This document shows, piece after piece, positions 43,336-52,810 of a stretch of 64,000 nucleotides of DNA (the first letter of the stretch is position 1; every line of letters begins with the position of its first letter). Position numbers and translations under genes: made by a program. Source of the DNA: Fusobacterium sp. FSA-380-WT-3A (lineage in GTDB: Bacteria; Fusobacteriota; Fusobacteriia; Fusobacteriales; Fusobacteriaceae); assembly GCF_012843705.1 (NCBI RefSeq), contig NZ_JABAFQ010000005.1:1-64000 (forward strand). The letters are read 5' to 3'. A model generated the notes under the pieces. The model worked only from the letters and a program-made list of their open reading frames with translations, had not been told where the DNA came from and did no database searches.

Positions 43336-44331
43336 TTATTTATCTAATATAATAACTTTTCCATCTTTTACAAATATTTCTCCATCAAATACCACAGTAG
43401 TATTATATAATACCATATCAATATGTACTTGAGAATCTACTTTTTGATCATAATATAGTCCATTTCCTAAGGCAAAATGTATTGTCCCTCTTGCTTTTTT
43501 CTCTTCTTCAAAATCTCCATTAAATAAAGATGTTGGATTTAATCCTATTCCTATTTCTGCTATATTATCACTATTTTCTACTTCGGCAAATAATTTTCTT
43601 AACTCTGTACAAATTTTTGGGTCTCCATCTAAAACATCTGTTACTCTTCCATTTGTTATTTGTAATTTTATTGGTTTTGTTGGTAATCCATAATAACACA
43701 TTGGACCATCTATTACCATTGTTCCATTCATTGTTCCTTCAACAGGCCCTAATGAAACTTCTCCATCAGAAAATGCCATGCTTTCTCCAGGATTTCTTGC
43801 AATTCCACACTCTATAATTGGCATCATATCTATCATTTCAAAAGTTAAATCTGTTCCAGCTGGTGATGTTACTCTTGCATGTTTTTTATGCCACCATAAT
43901 TTTTGTAATTCTACTCCATCAGCATAAACTTTTTCATAATCAGCTAAGGCTCCACCATGAATATAGTTATTTATATCTCTTAATACCATACAACATTCTC
44001 TTATTTTTTTCTCTCTTAAAAGAGCTTTCATTTTTATACTGTAAGCTGGTGCCCCAGAAGTTCTTGTCATAGGAATAAATACATCACATCCTTCCATTGC
44101 ACATTCTAAAGCTTTTGGTACTGTTGTTCCATCTTCTTTTGTTCTTGCTGGCATCATTGCTATAGTATAATCTTTCCCATATTTTTTTGCTGCTGCTGCA
44201 AAAGCTTCTGCCATTCTCATATCACTTTCACTATCAATTGCAATTAAAACTTCTTCATGTTTTTTTACTCCTAATAAATCTCCTATGATTTTGTCTGCAA
44301 TTCCCATTGCTTGAATTATTTTACTATCCAT
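43336..44331 (-). CDS. Aminopeptidase, M29/NicX-like family
   Basis: 331 residues of the COG2309 type (M29 metalloaminopeptidase relatives; some are related to NicX dioxygenase). The SDGEVSLGPVEGTMNGTMVIDG segment near 190-212 resembles the metal-ligand region of M29 enzymes, and GTIHFALGNG and VHIDMVLYNTTVVFDGE near the end carry further ligand candidates. The N-terminal Rossmann-like part starts KKHEEVLIAIDSESD. AGGAGG lies upstream. It follows a YfcC transporter gene by 30 bases, so uptake and cleavage of a peptide or amide is likely. Exact activity is uncertain. Confidence 0.75.
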   Translation of the reverse strand: MDSKIIQAMGIADKIIGDLLGVKKHEEVLIAIDSESDMRMAEAFAAAAKKYGKDYTIAMMPARTKEDGTTVPKALECAMEGCDVFIPMTRTSGAPAYSIKMKALLREKKIRECCMVLRDINNYIHGGALADYEKVYADGVELQKLWWHKKHARVTSPAGTDLTFEMIDMMPIIECGIARNPGESMAFSDGEVSLGPVEGTMNGTMVIDGPMCYYGLPTKPIKLQITNGRVTDVLDGDPKICTELRKLFAEVENSDNIAEIGIGLNPTSLFNGDFEEEKKARGTIHFALGNGLYYDQKVDSQVHIDMVLYNTTVVFDGEIFVKDGKVIILDK

Positions 44332-44361
44332 TTTTTCCTCCTAAAATTTTATACTTGTATT

Positions 44362-45768
44362 TTATGCTAAGTTTATTATTTGACCTAATGCTACTAATAA
44401 TGCTGCTCCAACTGTCCAAAATACATAAATCTTTATTATGAATTTGAACCAATGAGTAAAAGATAATCCTGCAACTGATAAAGCTGCTAATAAAGTTCCA
44501 TTTGTTGGATAAATATAATTTGTCATTCCATCTCCTAATTGAGAAGCTAAACAAACAACTTGTCTTGTTATTCCACCCATATCTGCTAAAGGTGTAACTA
44601 TTGGCATTGTAATAACTGCTTGTCCACTTCCTGATGGAATAAAGAAATTAATTATACATTGTAAAATATATAATATCATTGAAGTTACTGCTGCATTTGA
44701 ACCTTTTACAAATCTAGATAAGAAATGAATTACTGTATCTATAATTCTTGCATCTTCCATTATAACTAATACTGATCTTGCAAAGAAAATTATTAATATA
44801 GCTACTAAAACTTCTCTTATTCCATCTGTCATTAAATAACAAATATCATTTAATGAACGACCTGCTACAAATCCTGTTAAAAGAGTCATTGCAAAGAAAC
44901 ATCCTCCAAGTTGAGCAAAACCAAAATTTAATTTCATGCAACCATATACCATAAAAATAAATATTCCTAAAAATGTAAGTCCAGCTAGTTTTTCTCTTGT
45001 AGTTAAAATTTTCTCTTCTTTATTATCTTCTGTTTCTAAGAAACGTTTTCTATTAATTTCTTCTATATCAAGGGAAGCACTTTTTGTTGGATCAGCTTTA
45101 ACTTTTTTAGCATAATTTACTAAAAAAATTAGACCTGTTACAAAGAAAAATACTAAAACTATAAATCTGTACCACATTCCTGAATACATACGAAGTTGTG
45201 CTATTTCATGAGCTATTCCTGTAAAAAATGGATTAGCTAAAGCTGCTGAAAATCCTGCAAAAGAACCTAAAAATACAATAGATACTCCTGTCATTGTATC
45301 ATATCCCATTTTTAAACAAATAGGAACTATCAAAGCTACAAATACAACATCAAGTTCTCTCATTCCTGTAAATGAATGATGAGCTGCTATTGCTGCCATT
45401 ATAGTACCAGCTAATAAAACAAAACTTTTATTTTCCATTTTTTTAGTTAAAGATTTAACTGCTGCATCTAATATTCCTATTCCTTTTAAAACTCCAAAAG
45501 CTCCTCCTATAAATGTTACTACTGCCATTACTCCTGATGCTTTCAAATATCCATGATAAAATGATTCAAAGAATTCTTTTATTCCTGCTGGATTTTTAGG
45601 AACTAAATGATAACTATTTGGATCAACTACTGTTTTACCTGCTTCGTTCACTATTCTATCATATTCACCTGCTGGTAAAATCCATGTTGCTATCATTGTC
45701 AAAACAACCATTAAAATCAATCCCCAAAACGGATGATTTATCCTCTTTTCCCTTTTTTTCTCTACCAT
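44362..45768 (-). CDS. YfcC-family membrane transporter, second copy
   Basis: About 468 residues with roughly twelve spans. The opening RINHPFWGLILMVVL, the periplasmic VVDPNSYHLVPKNPAGI and the late PSGSGQAVITMPIVTPLAD stretch match the protein at 2048-3445. The frame opens at 45774, but the second ATG at 45768 is better spaced from GGAGG. It is the first gene of a pair with the aminopeptidase and is divergent from an RpiR-type regulator. Substrate unknown; amino acid or dipeptide exchange is a reasonable family-level guess. Confidence 0.85.
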   Translation of the reverse strand: MVEKKREKRINHPFWGLILMVVLTMIATWILPAGEYDRIVNEAGKTVVDPNSYHLVPKNPAGIKEFFESFYHGYLKASGVMAVVTFIGGAFGVLKGIGILDAAVKSLTKKMENKSFVLLAGTIMAAIAAHHSFTGMRELDVVFVALIVPICLKMGYDTMTGVSIVFLGSFAGFSAALANPFFTGIAHEIAQLRMYSGMWYRFIVLVFFFVTGLIFLVNYAKKVKADPTKSASLDIEEINRKRFLETEDNKEEKILTTREKLAGLTFLGIFIFMVYGCMKLNFGFAQLGGCFFAMTLLTGFVAGRSLNDICYLMTDGIREVLVAILIIFFARSVLVIMEDARIIDTVIHFLSRFVKGSNAAVTSMILYILQCIINFFIPSGSGQAVITMPIVTPLADMGGITRQVVCLASQLGDGMTNYIYPTNGTLLAALSVAGLSFTHWFKFIIKIYVFWTVGAALLVALGQIINLA

Positions 45769-45836
45769 TTTCATTCCTCCCTATTAAATAAACAATATTG
45801 TTTTGTATCTTTTTTATTTTTTATGAGCCCTTATAG

Positions 45837-46061
45837 TATCAATATACAATATATTTTTTATTTTGTCAAGCTCAAAATGTATTATTTTTATTTTTTATAT
45901 TCTTATTCAAATCATTATTTTTAAAAAATAGTTCAACTTGATACTATTTTATATCAATATAATATTTTATGATTTTTAAAAGTTTTTATTTTTCTTAGCA
46001 AAAATATTATAGACATGATATAATAAAACTAAAAAGTATCAAAAATAGTTTCAATATGATA
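45837..46061. promoter_or_regulatory. Divergent control region with TATCA/TGATA boxes
   Basis: The interval between the YfcC operon and the RpiR-type gene holds three box sets: TATCAA at 45837-45842; TTGATA (45938-45943) facing TATCAA (45952-45957) across eight bases; and TATCA (46037-46041) facing TGATA (46057-46061). A TATAAT box at 46019-46024 with a weak TTAGCA 18 bases upstream is a likely promoter of the regulator, so the last box pair overlaps its start of transcription. RpiR-family proteins bind such palindromes; autoregulation and control of the YfcC operon are inferred. Confidence 0.55.
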
Positions 46062-46077
46062 ATGGAAGGAAGGAATT

Positions 46078-46932
46078 ATGTCTTATAAAAAAATTCAAGA
46101 AATTATACAAAATAGAGAAAGAATGACCAACAAACAAAAAGAATTATGGGATTATATTATTACAAATGCTTCTGATATATCAATTTTATCAGCTAGTCAA
46201 TTAGCTAAAAATGCTTCTGTTGGAAAAGCTACGTTTTTTAGATTTTTAAAAGATATTGGTTATGAAAGTTATTTAGAATTTAGACAAGACATTCATAACT
46301 ATGTTAATGCAAATATTAACTCAAACTATTGGCAAACTCATGCTTTAATAAAAAAAGCAGAAGATGATAAAGAAAATTTTTTATATAATTCTATCCAAGA
46401 AGCCACAGAATTACTTGGAAATTTAATGACTGTTGGTTTAAATGAATCATTTAATAAAGCTATTGATTTAATTCAAAATTCTGAAGAAATAGCCATTTTA
46501 GGTTGTAGAACTTCTAAACAAGTCGCTAGATATTTTGAAAATCTTCTAATTCCTCTTGGAAAAAAGATAAATCAAATAAGTACAGATGAGCATCTAATTT
46601 TTGATAAAATTTCTACTATGTCTCCTAATGGAGTATTATTTTTAATTGCAGGTTGGCCATATTCAACAGCTATTGTTCAAGCTGGAGAATTAGCTAATAA
46701 ATTAGGTATTCCAATCATCTTTTTAGCAAATAGTATCTCTTGTTCTATATCTTCATTTGCTGATGTTATATTATTAATTCCTAAATTAGATAATCGTTAT
46801 ACTGTAATTCCATTTGTTGCTGTTTTAGAAGCAATTACAAATGATTTATTTTCAAAAAATCATGAAATAGTTTCTATTAATTTAAAGAAAATTGATAGAA
46901 CTCTTAATAAATATAAACAATTCACTTGGTAA
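46078..46932 (+). CDS. MurR/RpiR-family transcriptional regulator
   Basis: 284 residues. An N-terminal HTH_6 domain (about 1-77: ERMTNKQKELWDYII, then SASQLAKNASVGKATFFRFLKDIGYESYLEF) is followed by a SIS domain (about 120-250: AILGCRTSKQVARYFENLLIP, then VLFLIAGWPYSTAIVQAGEL). SIS domains usually bind phosphosugars, though RpiR proteins beside peptide transporters exist. Divergent from YfcC-aminopeptidase, its likely target. AAGGAAGGA lies before the ATG. Confidence 0.88.
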   Translation: MSYKKIQEIIQNRERMTNKQKELWDYIITNASDISILSASQLAKNASVGKATFFRFLKDIGYESYLEFRQDIHNYVNANINSNYWQTHALIKKAEDDKENFLYNSIQEATELLGNLMTVGLNESFNKAIDLIQNSEEIAILGCRTSKQVARYFENLLIPLGKKINQISTDEHLIFDKISTMSPNGVLFLIAGWPYSTAIVQAGELANKLGIPIIFLANSISCSISSFADVILLIPKLDNRYTVIPFVAVLEAITNDLFSKNHEIVSINLKKIDRTLNKYKQFTW

Positions 46933-46936
46933 AATA

Positions 46937-46970
46937 AAAATAGGAAGATTCTTTCTAATCTTCCTATTTT
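46937..46970. terminator. Bidirectional terminator between rpiR-type and EamA genes
   Basis: AAAATAGGAAGATT (46937-46950) and AATCTTCCTATTTT (46957-46970) form a perfect 14-bp stem with a six-base loop. It overlaps the last codons of the EamA gene and serves both converging genes. Confidence 0.88.
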
Positions 46971-47824
46971 CTATTTAAAAATTCATTCATAAAATTTGAA
47001 CCTAAAATTAATGTTCCACCTATAATTTCTGGAATACCTAAAGGTTCTTTTAGGAGAAAACCAGAAATTATAACAGCAAAAACAGGGTCAATATAACTTA
47101 AGACTGCCACAGTTTGAGCTTTTAATCTTTGAAGCGATGAAAAATATAAAAGATAAGCTATACCTGTATGAATAACTCCTAAAATTAATATATAAGGAAT
47201 TGAACTTCCAGAAACTTTTAAAATTTTATTTTCCTCTACTATTAATACATAAGGTAAAAGAGTAATAGCTGCTACGAATAATTGAACTATTGTTATTTCT
47301 ATTCCTTTTATACTTTTTAAAAATTTATTACTCAAAACTACACTAGCATAGAAACCAGCTGCTAAAAGTCCATACATTATTCCAATAAAATCTCTTTTAT
47401 CATTAATTCCATCTATTCCTACTATAAATCCCATTCCAATTAGTGCCATAAATATACATATAACTTTAAAAAAATTTAACTTTTCTTTTAAAATTATAGG
47501 AGAAAAAATAGTTACAAAAACAGGTGCAAAGTAATAACTAAGTGTAGCATTAGAAATAGTTGTGTATCTATATCCTTGAAATAAGAATATCCAATTTAAT
47601 CCCACAGCAAATCCTGAAAAAAATAAAATTTTAAAGTTATTTTTTATAGAAATTCTAGAAATTTTTTCTTTTGTAAAAAAAATAAATAGTAATAATACAA
47701 TTCCACCTATAAATCCTCTAGTTAAAGCTATTTCACTTGATGAAAGCTCTATATTTTTTACAAATATCCCAATAGTTCCAAAAATTAGCATAGCAAGTAT
47801 ATTTTTTAATTTATCTTTTTCCAT
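46964..47824 (-). CDS. EamA/DMT-family permease
   Basis: 286 residues with ten hydrophobic segments in two EamA halves. Second-half features SFLKS..., ILGVIHTGIAYLLYFSSLQ and VLSYIDPVFAVIISGFLLKEPL are typical of drug/metabolite exporters such as RhaT/YdcZ relatives. Probably exports amino acids or metabolites. Not in an operon with either neighbour. Confidence 0.87.
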   Translation of the reverse strand: MEKDKLKNILAMLIFGTIGIFVKNIELSSSEIALTRGFIGGIVLLLFIFFTKEKISRISIKNNFKILFFSGFAVGLNWIFLFQGYRYTTISNATLSYYFAPVFVTIFSPIILKEKLNFFKVICIFMALIGMGFIVGIDGINDKRDFIGIMYGLLAAGFYASVVLSNKFLKSIKGIEITIVQLFVAAITLLPYVLIVEENKILKVSGSSIPYILILGVIHTGIAYLLYFSSLQRLKAQTVAVLSYIDPVFAVIISGFLLKEPLGIPEIIGGTLILGSNFMNEFLNRK

Positions 47825-47893
47825 TGTATCACCTTCTATTGTTTTATTTGTTTTGATTATACTACAATTTTTTTTATAATTCTATAAAAAAAT

Positions 47894-47917
47894 GAGGGTA
47901 GTCTCCCATCTACCCTC
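47894..47917 (-). terminator. Terminator of the acyl-CoA dehydratase activase gene
   Basis: GAGGGTAG (47894-47901) and CTACCCTC (47910-47917) around TCTCCCAT, followed on the minus strand by a T7 run. It lies 22 bases past the stop. Confidence 0.88.
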
Positions 47918-47939
47918 TCTATGTAAATCCCATTAATTT

Positions 47940-50900
47940 TTATGCTAATATATTTCTTTTTCCAACTGACATCATTAATTTTATTCTGTTTATTTGATTT
48001 ACTTCAGAATAAGCAGGGTCATAATCTATTGAAACTATATTTGATTGAGAATATTCTTCCTTCAATCTTTTTATCATTCCTTTTCCTGTAATATGATTTG
48101 GTAAACATCCAAATGGTTGTACACAAACTATATTAGGAACTCCATGTTCAATAAGTTCTATCATTTCTCCCATTAAGAACCAACCTTCCCCTGATTGATG
48201 TCCTATAGAAATATGTTTTGAAGTTTTGTCAGCAATATGACCTATAAAGTCTTCTTGTTTGAATCTTTCGCATCTACTTAAAGCTCTGTTAACAAATCCT
48301 GTATAGAAACCTGTAACTTTTAAAGCAGCCTTAGCTCTCATACTAGCTAATTTTCCTTTAAATCTTTCTTTCAAGAAGTGTTCACTGTAAATACAATAAT
48401 TTACAAAACTCATCAAGCTTGAAGTACGAGCTTCTCCACCTTCTGATTCTATAAAATCTACCAAATAATTATTTGCAAATGGACTAAATTTTACAAGAAT
48501 TTCTCCCACTACTCCAACTCTAATTTTTTGTTCGCCCGTTATTTTTATAGATGAGAAATCATCTACAATATTATTTAAGTTGTTTCTAAATTGTAAAAGT
48601 TTTCCATTTTTTATATTTGGCCTTACTGCATCATACCATCTATCAAATACCTTTTGAGTAATTCCATGTATTGTTTCATAAGGTCTTACATGATATAGAA
48701 GTTTCATTAGGATATCCCCATAAGAAACAGCCATTAAAGTTTTATGAATTAACTTTGGTGTAAGTTTAAATCCTTCTTGTTTCTCATATCCCATAGTATT
48801 TAATGATAAAACTGGTACATTTGCAAATCCACTATCTCTTAAGGCTTTTTTCAAGAATCCTATATAATTTGTTGCCCGACAACTTCCCCCAGTTTGTGAA
48901 ATCATAACAGCAGTTTTATTTACATTATATTTTCCCGATTTCAATGCTGATATTAATTCACCTATTACCAATATTGATGGATAGCAAGCATCGTTATTTA
49001 CATACTGCAATCCTGTATTTAAAGCTTCTTTTGTTTCTTCTAATATTTCTAAATTATATCCCTCAGCTTTAAATGCATCTTTTATAAGTCCAAAATGTAT
49101 TGGTGACATTTGTGGAGCTAGAATTGTATATTCCTCTTTCATTTTTTTAGTAAAATGATTTTTTCTATATTCAATTCTATTTTTTACTATTTTCTTTAAA
49201 GCTCTCTTTTTATCCTCTAAAGCTGCTAGTAAACTTCTAATTCTAATTCTTACAGCTCCCATATTACTTACTTCATCTATTTTTAAAATAGTATGAACTT
49301 TTCCATAGTTAGATAAAATCTCTTCTACTTGGTCTGTAGTAACTGCATCTAATCCACAACTAAAACTATTTAATTCTACTAACTCTAAATTTGGATGTTT
49401 TCCTACAAAAGTTGCTGCTCTATAAAGTCTTGAATGATAAGTCCATTGGTCTATAACTCTTAATCCTTCATCTAAATCTGTAAGACTGGCTACTGCATCT
49501 CCTGTAAGTACAGGGATTCCAAAAGAACTAATTATATTTGGAATTCCATGATGTATCTCTTTATCATTATGGTATGGTCTTCCACAAATAACAATTCCTG
49601 TTTTTCCTGTTCTTTCCAAATAATCCATTATCTCTTTAGCTTTGTTTTGTAAATCTCTTCTAAAATTATATCTTTCTTCCCAAGCATCATTTACAGCTAA
49701 TTCAACTTCCTTTTTAGTAACTCCAAATTTTTGGAATTCTTCAAAAACAGTTTTTGCAAGAACTTCTTTACTTTCCATTGAGAAAAACGGTATCATCATA
49801 TCTATATGTTTTTCTTTTATAATATCTAAGTTATTTTTTATAACTTCTGGATAAGATATTACTATTGGACAATTAAATTGATTTTGTGCTTTTTTATACT
49901 CTTTTTCTTCAAAGATTACACATGGATAAAATATTGTTTTTATACCTTTTTCAACTAAGTTTATAATATGTCCATGAACCATTTTTGCTGGATAACAAAT
50001 AGAATCTGATGATATAGTATCCATCCCTTTTTCATATATTTTTTTATTTGAATCATCAGAAATTATTACTCTAAATCCTAGTTTAGTAAGTAGAGTAAAC
50101 CAGAATGGATAAGAATCATAAATATTTAATACTCTAGGAATTCCTATTTCTCCTCTAATAGCTTTAGATGGTTCTAAAGGTTTATAATTAAATATTCTAT
50201 TGTATTTATACTCAAACATATTAGGAACTTCTTCTTTTTTATTATTTCCTAAAGGTTTTTCACATCTATTACCTGATATAAATCTCTCTCCACTTTTAAA
50301 TTTATGAATAGTTAAAAGACAATTGTTTCCACAAATTCCACATCTTGTTAAATTTGTTTGTGTAGTAAATCCATTTATATCTTGTAATGATAATAGTGAT
50401 GATTTTTCTAATTTATGTTCTGCTGCATACTCTTTAGAAATAATAGCTGCTCCAAAAGCTCCCATAAGCCCTGCTATATTTGGTCTTACTGCTTCTCTTT
50501 CAGATATTAATTCAAAAGCTCTCAATACACAGTTATTTAAGAAAGTTCCTCCTTGAACAACTATTTTATTTCCAAGTTCCTCTTTATTTTTCATTTTTAT
50601 TACTTTAAATAAAGTATTTTTTACTACAGAATATGATAGTCCTGCTGATATATCTCCAACATCTGCTCCATCTTTTTGAGCTTGTTTAACTTTTGAGTTC
50701 ATAAATACTGTACATCTAGTTCCTAAATCTGAAGGAGCTTTAGCATTCATTCCCAACTCAGCAAACTCTTGAATTGAAAGTCCTAAACTTCCAGCAAAGG
50801 TTTCTAAGAAAGAACCACAACCAGAAGAACAAGCTTCGTTTAAAAGTATAGAAGTTATAACTCCATCTTTTATTTTTAAACATTTCATATCTTGACCACC

Positions 50901-52178
50901 AATATCAAGTATAAAATCTACATCTGGTGAGAAAAATTTAGCTCCTTTATAGTGAGCCATAGTTTCTACTACACCAACATCTACTTTTAAAGCTGCTTTT
51001 ATTAAATTTTCTCCATATCCTGTAACACAAGAACTTTTTATTACTATTTTATCTGACATTTTAGAATATAGATTTCTTAAATTTTCTAAAACATTATCTA
51101 ATGGATTTCCTTTATTATGAGAGTAATGTGAGTATAAAATCTCATTGTTTTCAGATACAAGGACTAGTTTTATTGTAGTAGAACCTGCATCGATACCTAA
51201 ATAAGCATTTCCCTCATAAGTTTCTAAATCTCTTTTTTCTATTTTTTCTTTTTCATGTCTATCAAAGAATTCTTTTTTATCTTCTTCTGAAGAAAATAAA
51301 GGTTGCAAACTCATTGTTTCAGGAAGTCCTTTATTATCTAAAATAGAAACTTTTTCTTTTAACTCTTTAAAAGTGAACTCTTTTTTATTTTCTCTAGATA
51401 AAATACAAGCTCCTTGAGCAACAAAAAGCTGAGAATTTTCAGGGAAAATAATATCTTCGTCAGAAAGTTTTAAAGTTTCTATAAATCTTTTTCTCAATTC
51501 ACTCAAAAAGAAAAGAGGTCCTCCAAGGAAAGCTACTTTACCAGTAATCTTTTTACCACAAGCTAAACCAGTTATAGTTTGGTTTACAACAGCTTGAAAT
51601 ACAGAAACTGCAATATTTTCCTTTCTTACCCCTTCATTTACTAATGGTTGTATATCTGTTTTTGCAAAAACTCCACATCTTGAAGCAATTGGATAAATTG
51701 TGTCATAATTTTTAGCAAGCTCATTAAGACCTGATGCATCAGTATCTAATAATGAAGCTATTTGGTCTACAAAAGCCCCTGTTCCTCCAGCACAACTTCC
51801 ATTCATTCTTTGCTCCATATCATTTTTTAGATATGTTATTTTTGCATCTTCTCCACCTAATTCTATTGCTACATCTGTTTCTGGAATTACTGTTTCAATA
51901 GCTTTTATACAAGCGATAACCTCTTGAACGAAATCTACATCAATCCACTTAGCTACTCCCATTCCTCCAGAACCAGTAATGTTTATCTTAAAAGAAATAT
52001 CAGTTCCAAACTTTTTTTCTATGCAAGCAAAAAAATCCTCAAAAAGTTCTTTCGAAGTCTCTCTTACATTAGAAAAATGTCTTTGGTAAACTGAGTAAAT
52101 CACGTTGTTGTCTTCATCAAGGCAGACAATCTTTACAGTTGTTGAACCTACATCAGTTCCTAAAAATAATTTTTTCAT
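47940..52178 (-). CDS. Large acyl-CoA dehydratase activase-type protein (two ATPase domains plus HgdB-like part)
   Basis: 1412 residues. Two tandem BadF/BadG/BcrA/BcrD ATPase domains: the first begins LFLGTDVGSTTVK with the cluster loop NGSCAGGTGAF (C129); the second begins near 327 with YLGIDAGSTTIK and has NEACSSGCGSFLE near 450. A DUF2229-type region follows, then a HgdB/FldB-like dehydratase portion (CGICGNNCLLTIHKFKSG near 615, CGRPYHNDKEIHHGIPNI, TGGSCRATNY). Such fusions are widespread in anaerobes. Activators pass ATP-driven electrons to 2-hydroxyacyl-CoA dehydratases, but the fusion's own substrate is not known and no hgd or fld genes are adjacent. Cytoplasmic, oxygen-labile. One gene of unknown function lies upstream. 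Confidence 0.87.
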   Translation of the reverse strand: MKKLFLGTDVGSTTVKIVCLDEDNNVIYSVYQRHFSNVRETSKELFEDFFACIEKKFGTDISFKINITGSGGMGVAKWIDVDFVQEVIACIKAIETVIPETDVAIELGGEDAKITYLKNDMEQRMNGSCAGGTGAFVDQIASLLDTDASGLNELAKNYDTIYPIASRCGVFAKTDIQPLVNEGVRKENIAVSVFQAVVNQTITGLACGKKITGKVAFLGGPLFFLSELRKRFIETLKLSDEDIIFPENSQLFVAQGACILSRENKKEFTFKELKEKVSILDNKGLPETMSLQPLFSSEEDKKEFFDRHEKEKIEKRDLETYEGNAYLGIDAGSTTIKLVLVSENNEILYSHYSHNKGNPLDNVLENLRNLYSKMSDKIVIKSSCVTGYGENLIKAALKVDVGVVETMAHYKGAKFFSPDVDFILDIGGQDMKCLKIKDGVITSILLNEACSSGCGSFLETFAGSLGLSIQEFAELGMNAKAPSDLGTRCTVFMNSKVKQAQKDGADVGDISAGLSYSVVKNTLFKVIKMKNKEELGNKIVVQGGTFLNNCVLRAFELISEREAVRPNIAGLMGAFGAAIISKEYAAEHKLEKSSLLSLQDINGFTTQTNLTRCGICGNNCLLTIHKFKSGERFISGNRCEKPLGNNKKEEVPNMFEYKYNRIFNYKPLEPSKAIRGEIGIPRVLNIYDSYPFWFTLLTKLGFRVIISDDSNKKIYEKGMDTISSDSICYPAKMVHGHIINLVEKGIKTIFYPCVIFEEKEYKKAQNQFNCPIVISYPEVIKNNLDIIKEKHIDMMIPFFSMESKEVLAKTVFEEFQKFGVTKKEVELAVNDAWEERYNFRRDLQNKAKEIMDYLERTGKTGIVICGRPYHNDKEIHHGIPNIISSFGIPVLTGDAVASLTDLDEGLRVIDQWTYHSRLYRAATFVGKHPNLELVELNSFSCGLDAVTTDQVEEILSNYGKVHTILKIDEVSNMGAVRIRIRSLLAALEDKKRALKKIVKNRIEYRKNHFTKKMKEEYTILAPQMSPIHFGLIKDAFKAEGYNLEILEETKEALNTGLQYVNNDACYPSILVIGELISALKSGKYNVNKTAVMISQTGGSCRATNYIGFLKKALRDSGFANVPVLSLNTMGYEKQEGFKLTPKLIHKTLMAVSYGDILMKLLYHVRPYETIHGITQKVFDRWYDAVRPNIKNGKLLQFRNNLNNIVDDFSSIKITGEQKIRVGVVGEILVKFSPFANNYLVDFIESEGGEARTSSLMSFVNYCIYSEHFLKERFKGKLASMRAKAALKVTGFYTGFVNRALSRCERFKQEDFIGHIADKTSKHISIGHQSGEGWFLMGEMIELIEHGVPNIVCVQPFGCLPNHITGKGMIKRLKEEYSQSNIVSIDYDPAYSEVNQINRIKLMMSVGKRNILA

Positions 52179-52236
52179 GACAGTTTCTCCTTGTATAAAA
52201 TTTTATTCAATTGTATTTTAGATGAATAAAATTTTA

Positions 52237-52608
52237 TTAAATTCGGAGAATCCTATCTCTATATCGCATTAAAATAGAATAGGAAAATTCTATTTTTATT
52301 TTCTTTTCTATTATTTTTACAATTTTTTCAATTTCAAAAAATTCACCAAAAGATTTTACAAATGGTGGTAAAGTATCTCTTTCAACAAAAATTTCTAAAA
52401 CTTTTATTCTTGAGATTCTCATTGAAATATAATTTGAAGATGTAGTAGTTGTATTTAATAAGACAACATTTTCTTTATGAGCTTTTGTAGCTACATTAGT
52501 AGGTTTTAAGTTTAAATTAAAATAAAAACTACGAGCTAAAACTACAGTTATAAAAACAGCTATAAAAAATATTAAATAACTTGCTTTTTTCTTATCAACT
52601 TCTACCAT
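52237..52608 (-). CDS. Small membrane-anchored protein of unknown function
   Basis: 123 residues with GGAGGTG before the ATG. One N-terminal membrane span (YLIFFIAVFITVVLARSFYF, about 12-31), then an extracytoplasmic part of about 90 residues rich in I, K and E (RISRIKVLEIFVERDTLPPF, IEKIVKIIEKKIKIEF). It lies 58 bases upstream of the activase gene and reads the same way, so the two are probably one transcript. I do not recognise the family. Confidence 0.65.
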   Translation of the reverse strand: MVEVDKKKASYLIFFIAVFITVVLARSFYFNLNLKPTNVATKAHKENVVLLNTTTTSSNYISMRISRIKVLEIFVERDTLPPFVKSFGEFFEIEKIVKIIEKKIKIEFSYSILMRYRDRILRI

Positions 52609-52737
52609 TTTACACCTCCTTATTATTTTCCAATTTTTTTGATTATACTACAAATTTCAAAAAAAATCAAAAAATTTTTTTTAAATGTAAAAAAATTTTT
52701 TCATAATTTTATAGAAAATAATTTTTTTCAATAAAAA

Positions 52738-52773
52738 AGAAACTATTGTCTTTTTTTCTAACAACAGTTTCTT
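52738..52773 (-). terminator. fru operon terminator
   Basis: AGAAACT, A, TTGT (52738-52749) pairs with ACAA, C, AGTTTCT (52761-52772) with one mismatch. T-rich sequence follows on the minus strand. About 40 bases past the fruA stop. Confidence 0.75.
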
Positions 52774-52810
52774 CTATTTAAACTATTTATTTTGTGTCTA
52801 TAAATATTTT

